A stretch of DNA of 64,000 bases from Minicystis rosea (GTDB lineage: Bacteria > Myxococcota_A > Polyangia > Polyangiales > Polyangiaceae). Shown here piece after piece: positions 1-8,062 of this stretch. Location: the NCBI GenBank assembly GCA_001931535.1, contig CP016211.1, positions 14,709,501 through 14,773,500 of the forward strand. Reading direction: 5' to 3'. The number at the start of each line of letters is the position of its first letter. The stretch's first letter is position 1. The position numbers were made by a program, and so were the translations under genes. A model generated the notes under the pieces. It searched no databases. It saw only the letters and a program-made list of their open reading frames with translations, and was not told the origin of the DNA.

Positions 1-2
1 AC

Positions 3-938
3 GTGTCCGCGGGCTCGCTTCCTTGGTGGAGCGGTGGTCGCGTCGACCTCTCCGTGCCCTTGCTGCTCTTGGCGTTCCTCCTGGCGAATGCGGGCTTCAG
101 CGCCCGCGCACAGGAGCTCAAGCACCTCACGAGGCACCTTCGGCTCCTCCTCCTCGGGCTCTTGGCCAGCACCCTCCTTCCCGTGATCTTTGCGCTCGTC
201 GTCGCGTTGTTGACGGCGCCGCTCCATGACGACGCCTTGCAGGGCATCCTGGTGGGTTTGGCGCTCATCGGATCGATGCCCGTTGCCGGCTCATCCACCG
301 CATGGGCGCAAAACGCCGGCGGCAATCTCGTGCTGAGCTTGGGGCTCGTCTCGATATCCACGCTCGTGAGCCCGCTCCTCGCGCCGCTCGATCTGCACCT
401 CGTCGCCTACATGGCACGTGGGGACTACGCCGAGGACCTCCATGAGCTCGCATCGCAGGGGAGCAGCGGGTTCCTCGTCGTGGCCGTCGTCGTGCCGTCG
501 CTGCTGGGCGTGCTCGTGCGTGCCGTGTTGGAGCCGAAGGCTCGTGAAGCGCTGGCGCCGACCTTGAAGCTGCTAAACCTGATCGCGCTCCTGGTGCTCA
601 ATTATTCGAATGCCGCGAGCGCGTTGCCCCAAGCGTTCAATCACCCGGACTGGGCGCTCTTGGTCATCAGCATCGTGACCACGTCGTCGCTGTGCGTGGC
701 CGGCTTCGGGGGCGCTTGGCTCATCGCGCGCGCCATGGGTGCGGGCGTGGCCGAGCGCCTTTCCTTGATGTTCGGTGTCGGCATGAGCAACAACGGGACG
801 GGCCTGGTGCTGGCGTCCACCGCGCTCCCGGATCACCCGGAGGCGATACTGCCGATCATCTTCTACAACCTGGTTCAACAGATCATGGCCGGCATCGTCG
901 ACGCACGCAGCCGGCGGCGGGACGATCGCCTCGTGTAG
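3..938 (+). CDS. BASS-family (bile acid:sodium symporter-like) membrane transporter, possibly 5'-truncated
   Basis: Predicted inner-membrane secondary transporter of the bile acid:sodium symporter superfamily, moving an organic anion with Na+; the substrate cannot be told. The 311-residue product is almost entirely hydrophobic helices separated by short loops. It has the small-residue-rich stretch GSMPVAGSSTAWAQNAGG near residues 90-108 and the late motif VGMSNNGTGLVLAS near 257-270, which resembles the BASS crossover motif. The reading frame is open to the window edge and the first usable start is a GTG at base 3, so N-terminal helices may be missing. The C-terminus ends in a basic tail (RSRRRDD). 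It stands alone and is followed by a dispersed repeat. Family assignment is by motif and topology only. Confidence 0.7.
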   Translation: MSAGSLPWWSGGRVDLSVPLLLLAFLLANAGFSARAQELKHLTRHLRLLLLGLLASTLLPVIFALVVALLTAPLHDDALQGILVGLALIGSMPVAGSSTAWAQNAGGNLVLSLGLVSISTLVSPLLAPLDLHLVAYMARGDYAEDLHELASQGSSGFLVVAVVVPSLLGVLVRAVLEPKAREALAPTLKLLNLIALLVLNYSNAASALPQAFNHPDWALLVISIVTTSSLCVAGFGGAWLIARAMGAGVAERLSLMFGVGMSNNGTGLVLASTALPDHPEAILPIIFYNLVQQIMAGIVDARSRRRDDRLV

Positions 939-994
939 ATCGGCATTCGTCGCTCTTCTTCGTCAGGTCGACGGCGAGCGTCCCGACCGAGACG

Positions 995-1185
995 GTGATC
1001 GCGTATCTCGATGCGACGAGCGCTAGGCCCGAAGCGGCGAAACACACTGGAAATTGCGGGTGGATCGCGGGGTGGTGGGGCCCCGACGGCTCCGCCGGGG
1101 GTGTGGGGCGTAGGGCGGCGAAGCCGACCCGGAGCCCCACGACGAAGACCAGGGCGGCGGGGACGCGAGTCCCCGCCGTGTGAAT
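995..1185. repeat. Dispersed intergenic repeat, family 1 copy A, ending in a GCGA-loop hairpin
   Basis: About 190 bases closely matching 3827-3967. Both begin GTGATCGCGTATCTCGATGC, share a GGATCGCGGGG block and end in a hairpin with 10-bp arms CGGCGGGGAC/GTCCCCGCCG (1155-1164 and 1169-1178) around GCGA, a GNRA-type loop if transcribed rightward. This copy carries about 50 extra bases (roughly 1100-1150) absent from copy B. Its right end abuts the stop codon of the PRISE-like gene on the minus strand, so it could terminate that transcript. It carries no protein that looks real. Confidence 0.8.
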
Positions 1186-2261
1186 CAGGGAATGATGCGC
1201 GCGGCTCGATATCGATTCACCTTCTCGGTGAAGCTGTCGAGGCTCGATCGGTAGGTGAGGAATCCGGCCTTGCGGCTCTTGGTCATGTCGGTGACGCACT
1301 CGATGTTGCGGCCGAGGTCGCCGTCGGTGTGCCACCACGACGCGAGGCGCGTGATGTCGGGCTCGACGAGCGCGTGCTTCGCGGCGACGGCGCGCCACGC
1401 GGTGGACGCGTCCCCCATGCGCGCCGCGAGCGGGCGCGGCGCGCCTGCGAAGCCTTCCCAGGCGATGCCGAAGATCTCGGCGATGCGCGGCCACATCCAG
1501 CGCCAGCGAAAGACGTCGCCGTCGACCACGTTGAAGGCCTGATTGCGCCCCTCCGGATGCGTCGCCGCCCAGACGATGTGATCGGCGAGCAGGTCGGCGT
1601 CCGTGACGTCGGTCAACCCGTTCCACTGCATCGCGGAGCCGGGGAAGATGAAGGGCGCGCCGCTCTCCTTGCACAGCGTGGCGTAGACCGAGAGCGTGAG
1701 CGCCATGTTCATGGCGTTGCCGACCGCGAAGCCGAAGATGGAGTGCGGGCGGTGCACGCTCCAGCGAAAGCCGTTCTTCGCGGCCGCGGTGAAGACCTCG
1801 TCCTCCTGCGCGTAGTAGAAGTTCGGCGCGGAGAGGCGCGGCGCGTCTTCGTGGAACGGCGTGTCGGGCATGACGCCGGCCGCATAGCTCTCGAAGGGGC
1901 CGAGGTAGTGCTTGAGCCCGGTGATCAGGGCGACGTGCTCGATCGAGCGCTCGGGCTCGAGGGCCGCGAGCACGTTGCGCACCAAAGCGCTGTTGACCTC
2001 GATGTTCTCGGCCTCGGTGCTCCGGCGCATCCAGGCGCTGATGGCCACGAGCGCGGGCCGCGTGCCTGCGAGCGCGCGCGAGAGGCCCGCGGGATCGAGC
2101 AGGTCCGCGGCGACGTCGGTGACGCCGGGCGTGCCGCCTCTGCCGCTGCGCGAGAGCCCGAAGGTCTTCCAGCGCTGATCGACGAGCCGCGCGCTCAGCG
2201 CTCGCCCGACGATGCCGGTCGATCCGACGACGAGGGCGCGGCGGGGTTCGGTGGATGCCAT
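1185..2261 (-). CDS. PRISE-like short-chain dehydrogenase (progesterone 5-beta-reductase/iridoid synthase family)
   Basis: Cytoplasmic NADPH-dependent reductase of the atypical SDR group that includes plant progesterone 5-beta-reductase and iridoid synthase; these reduce activated enones. The 358-residue protein opens with the Rossmann motif GSTGIVGRAL (about 13-22). It carries TGLKHYLGPF (about 115-124) and NFYYAQEDEVF (about 147-157), the two segments holding the family's catalytic Lys and Tyr, and WSVHRPHSIFGF afterwards. Plant members are about 390 aa, so this is near full length. The ATG at 2261 has AAAGGAGAA just upstream. It is monocistronic, divergent from the UbiB-like gene. The bacterial substrate is unknown; an SRD5A-like steroid reductase lies 50 kb away but the link is only suggestive. 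Confidence 0.82.
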   Translation of the reverse strand: MASTEPRRALVVGSTGIVGRALSARLVDQRWKTFGLSRSGRGGTPGVTDVAADLLDPAGLSRALAGTRPALVAISAWMRRSTEAENIEVNSALVRNVLAALEPERSIEHVALITGLKHYLGPFESYAAGVMPDTPFHEDAPRLSAPNFYYAQEDEVFTAAAKNGFRWSVHRPHSIFGFAVGNAMNMALTLSVYATLCKESGAPFIFPGSAMQWNGLTDVTDADLLADHIVWAATHPEGRNQAFNVVDGDVFRWRWMWPRIAEIFGIAWEGFAGAPRPLAARMGDASTAWRAVAAKHALVEPDITRLASWWHTDGDLGRNIECVTDMTKSRKAGFLTYRSSLDSFTEKVNRYRAARIIP

Positions 2262-2475
2262 GAGGATTCTCCTTTGCCGGCCGCTCGGCGATCGCGGCGG
2301 TCGACGCGTCTTGGCCTCGACACGCGGCCTCGTTCAAGCAAGCGACCGGAGGCCCGAGGGCTCGAGCTCGTCGAGCAGATCGTCGGCTCGCCACGTGCAC
2401 GCGGGCCTCGCGTCACGCGGCCGTCATCGCGCGCGCTTGTCGCAAAGCCCCTCTTGCACCTACGGTGCGCGCCGC

Positions 2476-3783
2476 ATGCGCGCGCTCCGCCTCGCCTTTC
2501 GCTTCGTCCACATCGCGATCGTGGTCACGATCGCCGTGCTCGATTACGCCTTCCGCCGCCTGGGCAAAGGCCGCCTCGATCGCGCGGGCTTGGAGGGGCT
2601 GCGCGGCGAGCGGCTCGCCGCCTTGATGGAGCGGCTCGGGGCGACGTTCATCAAGTTCGGTCAGATCATGAGCACGCGGCCCGACCTCTTGGGCCCGGGG
2701 TACACGCAGAAGCTCGCGCGCCTCCAAGACGCGGTGCCGCCCGCGCCGTTCACTGCGGTGGAGGCGGTGATCGCGCACGAGCTCTCCGCGGAGGCCAGGG
2801 CGCGGCTCGTGTCCATCGATCCCACGCCCGTCGCCGCCGCATCGGTCGCGCAGGTGCACAAGGCGACGCTCGACACGGGCGAGATCGTCGCCCTCAAGGT
2901 GCAGCGCCCCGAGGCCGAGGCGCAGATCGAGCGCGATCTCGCCATCCTCGGCATCCTCGCGCGGCTCGTCGATCGTCTGCCGTCGGTCCACCTGCTCTCG
3001 ATCCCCGGCGCCGTCGATCGCTTCGCCGAGTCGCTGCGCGGGCAGCTCGACTTCCGCCGCGAGGCCGAGAACAACCGGCGTTTCGCGGAGAATTTCACGA
3101 GCGTCCCCGCCGTCGGCGTGCCCCGCCTCTTCCCCGATCTCTGCACCCGCCGCGTGCTCGGCATGGAGTTCGTCGACGGGGCCAAGGCTTCTGACCACGA
3201 GCGCATCCGCGGCGATCGCAAAGAGCTCGCGCGCGTCGGCGGCAAGGCCATCCTCCAGATGGTCTTCCTCGACGGCTTCGTGCACGCCGACCTCCACCCC
3301 GGCAACATCCTCCTCACCGACGATCGCGTCATCCTCATCGATCTCGGCATGGTCACCGAGATCCCGCCCGATCTGCGGCGCCCCTGGGTCGAGACGTTCA
3401 TCGCCCTCTCGCAATCCGACGGCGTGAAGGCCGCCGAGCTCTTCTATGGATATGCACCCAGCGTGGGCGAGACGCGTTATGCCGAGTTCGAGCGCGACGT
3501 GAGCGAGAACCTCGGCAAGCTCGCCGGCAAGAGCCTCGGCGAGGTCGAGGTCGGCGAGGCCGTGAGCGGCATGATGAACGTCCTCCGCCGCCACCGCGTG
3601 CAAGTGGACCCGACCTTCACCGTGGTGCACATCGCGCTCCTCGTGGCCGAAGGCCTGGGCAAGCAGCTCGATCCCGAGATCGACATGGTCGGTTTGGCGG
3701 TGCCTTATCTGATGCAGGCGATGACCGCCGCGCCGCCCGCGCGCCTCCCCGCGCGCGAGCCGCCGCGCGCGTTGCCGGCCTGA
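2476..3783 (+). CDS. UbiB/ABC1 (ADCK) family atypical protein kinase
   Basis: Member of the UbiB/ABC1/ADCK kinase-like family, which supports ubiquinone synthesis and lipid handling, usually at the inner membrane. The 435-aa product starts with a short hydrophobic segment (about 8-22). It has the family KxGQ signature as IKFGQIMSTRPDLL (about 57-70), an Ala-rich nucleotide loop AAASVAQVHKA, the lysine of VALKVQRP, the catalytic-loop equivalent HADLHPGNILL (about 272-282) and the metal-binding LIDLGMV. The ATG at 2476 is chosen because residues encoded upstream in the same frame look non-coding. The C-terminus is Pro/Ala/Arg-rich and lacks the two C-terminal membrane helices of E. coli UbiB. 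It is followed at once by a family-1 repeat. The quinone-pathway role is inferred from the family. Confidence 0.88.
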   Translation: MRALRLAFRFVHIAIVVTIAVLDYAFRRLGKGRLDRAGLEGLRGERLAALMERLGATFIKFGQIMSTRPDLLGPGYTQKLARLQDAVPPAPFTAVEAVIAHELSAEARARLVSIDPTPVAAASVAQVHKATLDTGEIVALKVQRPEAEAQIERDLAILGILARLVDRLPSVHLLSIPGAVDRFAESLRGQLDFRREAENNRRFAENFTSVPAVGVPRLFPDLCTRRVLGMEFVDGAKASDHERIRGDRKELARVGGKAILQMVFLDGFVHADLHPGNILLTDDRVILIDLGMVTEIPPDLRRPWVETFIALSQSDGVKAAELFYGYAPSVGETRYAEFERDVSENLGKLAGKSLGEVEVGEAVSGMMNVLRRHRVQVDPTFTVVHIALLVAEGLGKQLDPEIDMVGLAVPYLMQAMTAAPPARLPAREPPRALPA

Positions 3784-3826
3784 CCGACGCGAAGCGCCCT
3801 GATTCACACGGCTGATGACGTTGTCC

Positions 3827-3967
3827 GTGATCGCGTATCTCGATGCGACGAGCGCCAGGCCCGAAGCGGCGAAACGCCCTGGAAATTTCGGGTGGATCGC
3901 GGGGTGGTGGGGCCCCGACGGCTCCGCCGGTGGGGCGGCGGGGACGCGAGTCCCCGCCGGGTGAATG
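3827..3967. repeat. Dispersed intergenic repeat, family 1 copy B
   Basis: Second copy of the repeat at 995-1185, differing by scattered substitutions and lacking about 50 internal bases. The terminal hairpin is intact (arms 3936-3945 and 3950-3959, GCGA loop) and is followed by GGTGAATGAG where copy A has TGTGAATCAG. A short related tail, GATTCACACGG, lies just upstream at 3801-3811. The repeat fills most of the 293-base gap between the UbiB-like gene and the next gene. Confidence 0.8.
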
Positions 3968-4076
3968 AGAGTGTACATGACGGAATCTTGCTCGGTCCTC
4001 CGATTCGACTTGTCCGCATCTCTTTGGTGATCACCTTCCGCGAAACGCGCATGGGGGGCAGCGCGAGGAGGGATCG

Positions 4077-4631
4077 ATGCCGAAGGGAAATGCCAAGTCG
4101 GGAGGCAGCGCGACAGCCACGTCGGCGCTGGAGAAGGCCGTGCAAAAGGCACGGTCGGCCGTGGCCGCGGTCATGAGCGAGCTCGAGGCGCACGACCTCG
4201 AATCGCTCACACCCGATGATCGCTTGCACAGCTCGGGCCGGCTGCGTGACGGTGAGGGCGAGGCGATGCTCTCGATCCTCGACACCGTCGACGCGCACCC
4301 CGGCCTCTTCGCGGCCCTCGCGCCGCACGATCACGGCAACGACGACAACGCAGTGGAGACCGCCCCCGCGCGCGCCGCCCTCGCGCGTCGCGCGCTGCTC
4401 GCACCGCTGGCGAAGGATCTCGACACACTGCTCACCCGCGTGAGCGACGACATGATGTCTTCCGGCGAGAAGGCGAAAGACGTGACGGTGCCGGCATACG
4501 GCATCATCAAAGCGAGCGCCGCTATCGCGCCGGCCTTGCGCAAAGCGGCCGCGCCGGCGATTGGGTTCTACGCCAAGGCGGCAAAGCAGCCGCGGAAGAA
4601 GGGGCCGGATCAGGCGGCGCCGAAGGGGTGA
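4077..4631 (+). CDS. Hypothetical Ala/Lys-rich cytoplasmic protein
   Basis: Unrecognised 184-aa protein with no signal peptide or membrane segment. It has basic Ala/Lys-rich ends (residues about 1-30 and 160-184) around a helical middle rich in Asp, Leu and Ala, with a His/Asp cluster PHDHGNDDN near residue 80. The ATG at 4077 follows a GAGGAGGGATCG ribosome binding site. The coding call rests on this site, on strong third-position G/C bias, and on the terminator directly behind the stop. Its stop codon forms the first bases of the shortest family-2 inverted repeat. Histone-like or stress-associated roles would be guesses. Confidence 0.6.
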   Translation: MPKGNAKSGGSATATSALEKAVQKARSAVAAVMSELEAHDLESLTPDDRLHSSGRLRDGEGEAMLSILDTVDAHPGLFAALAPHDHGNDDNAVETAPARAALARRALLAPLAKDLDTLLTRVSDDMMSSGEKAKDVTVPAYGIIKASAAIAPALRKAAAPAIGFYAKAAKQPRKKGPDQAAPKG

Positions 4632-4712
4632 GATGCGTCGGTCATCGACACCTCTCGAGCTTGAACCTGTGAATCGATGAGGAGCGCCGGCACGTCGCCG
4701 GCGCTCTTTTTT
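4629..4712 (+). terminator. Family-2 inverted-repeat remnant plus strong rho-independent terminator
   Basis: Two parts. First, arms AGATGCGTCG (4631-4640, sharing the A of the TGA stop) and CGACACCTCT (4646-4655) form a miniature copy of the family-2 element seen in full at 7419-7579. Second, a perfect 10-bp stem GAGCGCCGGC/GCCGGCGCTC (4682-4691 and 4697-4706, ACGTC loop) is followed by six T, a textbook intrinsic terminator for the 184-aa gene. Bases 4649-4740 are repeated with changes at 7573-7665. Confidence 0.85.
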
Positions 4713-4742
4713 CTTTCATCGCGGCGCTGTCTCTCATTCACA

Positions 4743-4766
4743 CGGTGGGGACGCGCGTCCCTACCG
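4743..4766. repeat. Family-1 hairpin, degenerate copy
   Basis: Isolated hairpin CGGTGGGGAC-GCGC-GTCCCTACCG preceded by ATTCACA, matching the terminal hairpin of the family-1 repeats with a weaker stem. A second inverted repeat, GTGGGGC near 4780 with GCCCCAC near 4810, follows. Both lie downstream of the terminator and face the 3' end of the SUMF1-type gene. Confidence 0.55.
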
Positions 4767-4870
4767 CTCCAGTCTTCATGTGGGGCTTCGGGGCGCCTTC
4801 TCCGCGCTACGCCCCACACTGACCGCGCGGCGCGCCCGGGCGAGCGCGCCGCGCGGTCAGGGCGTAGGCA

Positions 4871-5727
4871 TCACGGCTTCTTGGGGAGCGTGTCGGCGCA
4901 GCAGCGGATGCCGGTGATCTCGTTGGCTTCGGTGAACTCCGCGCGATCGATGTTGATGGCATCGCGCGCGCCGCGTGCCACCGCTTCCCGCGGCGTCGGA
5001 TCGCTCGGCGAATAGACCAGCGCGTTTTCGAACTCGTATACGTTGCCGCCGAGATCGAAGAGCCCCGGGAACCCACCTTCGCATCCAGAACGGCTCTTCA
5101 CCGCCTCGAACTCGAAGCTGCCGTTGCTCCCCGGCACGAAACAGCGCTCGTCTTCGTACGTGTCCCCGTAGACGTACTTCCGTGCTCCACCTCGCGTGAT
5201 GGCATTGGCGAATTCGTTGAGCTTCGGGTCGGCGTAGCTCTCGTCCGTGAGGTCGTCCTCCACGTCGTTGGAGAAGAATTCGAGCGCCCCCCCGCCGATC
5301 TTTCCGCAAAGCCGCTTCCCGTCGGCGTGACAGAAAGCGGCGGCGGCGCACCACGTGATGCCGACGACGGGATATTCTTCGCGCCCTTCGTCCGGTGGCC
5401 ACGACGTTGGTTGGTAGGTCTCGAGCTGCTCGACGAACGACTCCAGGAACGGATCGTGGTTCTGCGGCCATTCGGTGCACGCGGGGGCCGAAGCTCGAGG
5501 CTGGGCGCGTCATCCAGAAAGGTCTGGTAGACGCGGTTCGTCACCTCGGTCGGATCCATGCAGTAGGATGTCCCGTCGAGCGCGGGCACCTCGATCATCG
5601 GCCCCCCGTAGCGCCCCTCGGGGCATGGCTTGGAGGGATCGTCGTGGGTCTCGACGACATCTACGCTTCCGCAGCCGGCGAGGGCCGCGGCGACGTGGAG
5701 GAGCAGGAGCGAAAGCGCGCGCATCAT
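4871..5727 (-). CDS. SUMF1/formylglycine-generating-enzyme-domain lipoprotein, apparent single frameshift
   Basis: Secreted lipoprotein with an FGE-sulfatase (SUMF1) fold, a domain common in myxobacterial exported proteins and often non-catalytic. The signal peptide ends in the lipobox LAGC (about 16-19). Then come SYCMDPTEVTNRVYQTFLDD (about 52-71), the segment VVGITWCAAAAFCHADGKRL, GLFDLGGNVYEF and the terminal TGIRCCAD, all typical SUMF1 blocks. The first about 80 codons (down to about 5490) and the rest (to 4871) lie in different frames. Adding one base in the C5 run read on the minus strand at 5484-5488 restores one chain of about 285 residues. Both halves match the family, so this is a recent mutation or an indel error. 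The family's two active-site cysteines cannot be assigned with certainty. Confidence 0.75.
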
Positions 5728-6183
5728 CCGTCAATCATCATTGATGACGAAATCGTGGGACTCGCCATGAGCCGTTGCAGCCGAAGGGAGCATGGTTGAC
5801 ATCATAGCCGACCCGGTGGCCGTAGGTCGCGGAGTGCAGGAGTCGGGATCGCAGAGCTGGAGATCGAGGTAGGCCGAGAGCAGGCTGGGCGTCGCCGTGT
5901 GCGTCGATAGCGGGCAGGTATCCCAGTTGATCGTCGCGCAGAAACGAGTCGCCGGACCGAACGTTACGTTCGCCTCGAGCGGACCCGGCTGCGCAAGTCG
6001 CGCCGATGCGGTTCGAGTTGCGCAACGTTGGCCCATGGCGCGCCTGCACGCGGGGCAATGACCCTTGCGCATCCGAGGATGTGCCGAAGAGCGGCGCCCT
6101 TCCGCGTTGGCAGGGAACTTGTAGTCGAGGATGGCTGCAGGCAGCGCTTGCCTGAGAAGCCTCAAACCTATCTTCCTCGAGAG
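5728..6183. other. 456-base intergenic region, no convincing gene
   Basis: Lies between the divergent SUMF1-type and C10 peptidase genes and must hold both promoters. Open frames of up to 144 codons cross it on the minus strand, but they lack a plausible start, conserved motif or ordinary composition. I read them as chance frames in GC-rich DNA. No clear sigma-70 or sigma-54 promoter could be picked out. Confidence 0.5.
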
Positions 6184-7419
6184 ATGAACATCATGACCAT
6201 GCTTAAGAGTCTGAAGCTGCGCTCATTCATCTATCCTCTTTCGGCGCTCATGCTCTTCTTGGCCGGATGCGCGGTCGCGCCGGACGACCCGCAGGACGAT
6301 GGCGCGTCGAGCGCGGGCCAGGACGCGCCGGCCGCGGACCAGGCGTCGGGTGATGCCGAGTCGGACCTGGTCGCGTTGAACGAGGCCCAAGAGCTTGCGA
6401 CGCGCTTCGTCACCAAGCGAGCTGCCGTGAGCCGGGGCCGGCAGATCAAGGAGCTCCATGTGGAGCGCGCCAAGGACGACCCCGTGCTCTACGCCTTCAA
6501 CTTTGCGGAGGGCGGCTTCGCCATCGTGTCCGCAGACAAGCGGCAGTTCCCGGTGCTGGCCTACTCGGAGAGCGGCGGCTTCGACATCCGCGCGCTCCAG
6601 GAGAACAGGCTGCCCCCCGGCGTGCGCGAGTGGATCGAGCATGCCAAGGAGCTCACGGTCGACATCCGGAGCGGCAAGATCGCGCCGCTGTCGGATCGCA
6701 GCACGTTCGCGCGCATCCAGGCGGATCCCGATCCCGATCCCATCGAGGGAATCATCGTCCCCGGCGGCGGCGGGCCGTGCTCGGGCTCTTACCACTACGT
6801 GAAGTCCCTGAACCTCGCGACCACGTGGAATCAGGGCTGCGGTTACAACGACGAGGCTCCGTCCGCCAGCGATGGGCCGTGCGGGAAGGCTTGGGCAGGG
6901 TGCGTGGCCGTGGCCATGGGGCAGGTCATGAAGTACTACCAATTCCCGAGCGGCTATGACTGGGCGAACATGGCCAATGGGTTCGGCACACCGGCCACGG
7001 CCCACTTGCTGCGGGACGCCGGCGCCCGCGTGGGCATGAGCTACAGCGGGTCCGGCTCCTCCGCATCTCTGGCGGATGTCGACGACGCGCTGGAGAGCTT
7101 CGGTTACTCGACCTCCGCGCAGTATACCGACTACACGTTCGACAAGGTCAGGACGGAGATCAACGCCAACAGGCCGGTGATCATGCGCGGCACCAGGGAT
7201 TGCGATTTCCTCGGGTTCCCCACCTGCGGCGGTCACGCCTGGGTCGTGGATGGCTACGACTACGCCTACTACTGCGAGAATGGCACCTTCCCCGAGTACA
7301 TCCACGCAAACTGGGGCTGGGGAGGCGCGTACGACGGGTGGTATCACGATTACAGCCTGACCCCCGGGGGCCAGAACTACAGCTACCACAACAACATCGT
7401 CATTGGCATCAAGCCCTGA
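6184..7419 (+). CDS. C10-family (streptopain-like) cysteine peptidase lipoprotein
   Basis: Exported cysteine protease of MEROPS family C10. The 411-aa precursor has a lipoprotein signal peptide (lipobox LAGC, about 28-31), an Asp/Ala-rich spacer and an N-terminal propeptide of the SpeB type (AQELATRFVTKR, then LYAFNFAEGGFAIVSADKR). The catalytic domain follows, with nucleophile block AGCVAVAMGQVMKYY (Cys about 238) and CGGHAWVVDGYD carrying the catalytic His (about 347), then the Trp-rich NWGWGG. ATG 6184 is preferred because the signal peptide begins there. The same frame is open to 6028 but the extension looks non-coding. It is probably surface-anchored and self-processed, and used on prey or matrix protein (inference). 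The stop codon leads straight into a family-2 inverted repeat. Confidence 0.88.
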   Translation: MNIMTMLKSLKLRSFIYPLSALMLFLAGCAVAPDDPQDDGASSAGQDAPAADQASGDAESDLVALNEAQELATRFVTKRAAVSRGRQIKELHVERAKDDPVLYAFNFAEGGFAIVSADKRQFPVLAYSESGGFDIRALQENRLPPGVREWIEHAKELTVDIRSGKIAPLSDRSTFARIQADPDPDPIEGIIVPGGGGPCSGSYHYVKSLNLATTWNQGCGYNDEAPSASDGPCGKAWAGCVAVAMGQVMKYYQFPSGYDWANMANGFGTPATAHLLRDAGARVGMSYSGSGSSASLADVDDALESFGYSTSAQYTDYTFDKVRTEINANRPVIMRGTRDCDFLGFPTCGGHAWVVDGYDYAYYCENGTFPEYIHANWGWGGAYDGWYHDYSLTPGGQNYSYHNNIVIGIKP

Positions 7420-7632
7420 AGATGTATCGATGGTTGCGTCGCGAGCGACCTGCGAGAGTGCCACTCGTTTCGCCGGCCTGATGCAGCAGTGTTAGGGCGG
7501 CCGACCGAGGACTCCGGAGGCGTTTCGAGGGAGGAATGCCGACGCCGCAGGGCGCATCGCAGCAACGGTCGACACCTCTCGAGCTTTCGTCTGTGAATCG
7601 ATGAGGAGCGCCGGCACGTCGACGGCGCTCCT
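7419..7632. repeat. Family-2 inverted-repeat element (copy 1) with downstream hairpin
   Basis: Starts at the TGA stop of the C10 peptidase gene. The left arm AAGATGTATCGATGGTTGC (7419-7437) is an imperfect inverted match of GCAACGGTCGACACCTCT (7562-7579). The interior includes GTTAGGGCGGCCGACCGAGGA (about 7490-7510), which recurs inverted in copy 2 at 7937-8062. It is followed by an AGGAGCGCCG/CGGCGCTCCT hairpin (7604-7613, 7623-7632), a T-poor relative of the terminator at 4682-4712. Confidence 0.75.
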
Positions 7633-7719
7633 CCTTCTTCCATCGCCGCGCCGTCTTTCACCGTGCGCGGTGCGCCGGGCCTCGATCTCGCAAATTCCCG
7701 GGAGTTGAGTGCCCCGCGG

Positions 7720-7886
7720 GCACTGCCCGTGTCCCGCGGGCACTGGAGGTGGCTTTCAGGGCACTGGACGTGACCTTCGGGGCACTGGCAGTGGCCTTCG
7801 GGATACTGGAGGTGGCTTTCGGGGCACTGGACGTGACCTTCGGAGCACCGGCAGTGGCCTTGGGGGCACGGTCGGTGGCCTTGCGC
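7720..7886. repeat. 21-bp minisatellite with 63-bp higher-order period
   Basis: Seven clear 21-bp units start at 7740 (then 7761, 7782, 7803, 7824, 7845, 7866), with one degenerate unit before. Each begins GCACTGG or a close variant. Units alternate in three types with cores GAGGTGGCTTTC, GACGTGACCTTC and GCAGTGGCCTTC, so units 1-3 match units 4-6 better than each other, giving a 63-bp period. In the frame from 7749 they encode heptads such as ALDVTFG and ALAVAFG, but that frame has no convincing gene body and runs into the family-2 element. Best described as a minisatellite or gene remnant. Confidence 0.85.
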
Positions 7887-7936
7887 GGTGGCGATATGCT
7901 GCCGGGCTCACCTGCGCCGGATGGCGCCCGCTCCTC

Positions 7937-8062
7937 AAGATGTGTCGATAGTTGCTGCTACGCGCCCCGCCGCGTCGGTTGGCCTCCCTCAAAATCGCCG
8001 AGGATTCCTCGGTCGGCCGCCCTAACGGCGGGGCGCTCGCGACGCAATTATCGACACATCTT
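7937..8062. repeat. Family-2 inverted-repeat element (copy 2)
   Basis: 126 bases bounded by terminal inverted repeats AAGATGTGTCGATAGTTGC (7937-7955) and its complement at 8044-8062, matching at 18 of 19 positions. The interior is the reverse complement of much of copy 1, with the shared GGTCGGCCGCCCTAAC segment around 8010-8026. The right end abuts the TGA stop of the minus-strand lolA-like gene. It resembles a small non-autonomous element but has no coding capacity. Confidence 0.82.

Noticed and set aside
5731..6165. Minus-strand 144-codon frame between the SUMF1-type and C10 genes
   Set aside because: No recognisable motif, no start with a binding site, and overlap with the expected promoter region.
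6028..6183. N-terminal extension of the C10 peptidase
   Set aside because: Its composition is unlike an exported protein, and a complete lipoprotein signal peptide begins at 6184.
7720..7886. CRISPR array
   Set aside because: The 21-bp units are contiguous with no unique spacers and no cas genes nearby.
7420..8061. Insertion sequence with transposase
   Set aside because: Terminal inverted repeats are present, but no transposase-like frame exists in the interval; called as non-coding repeats.
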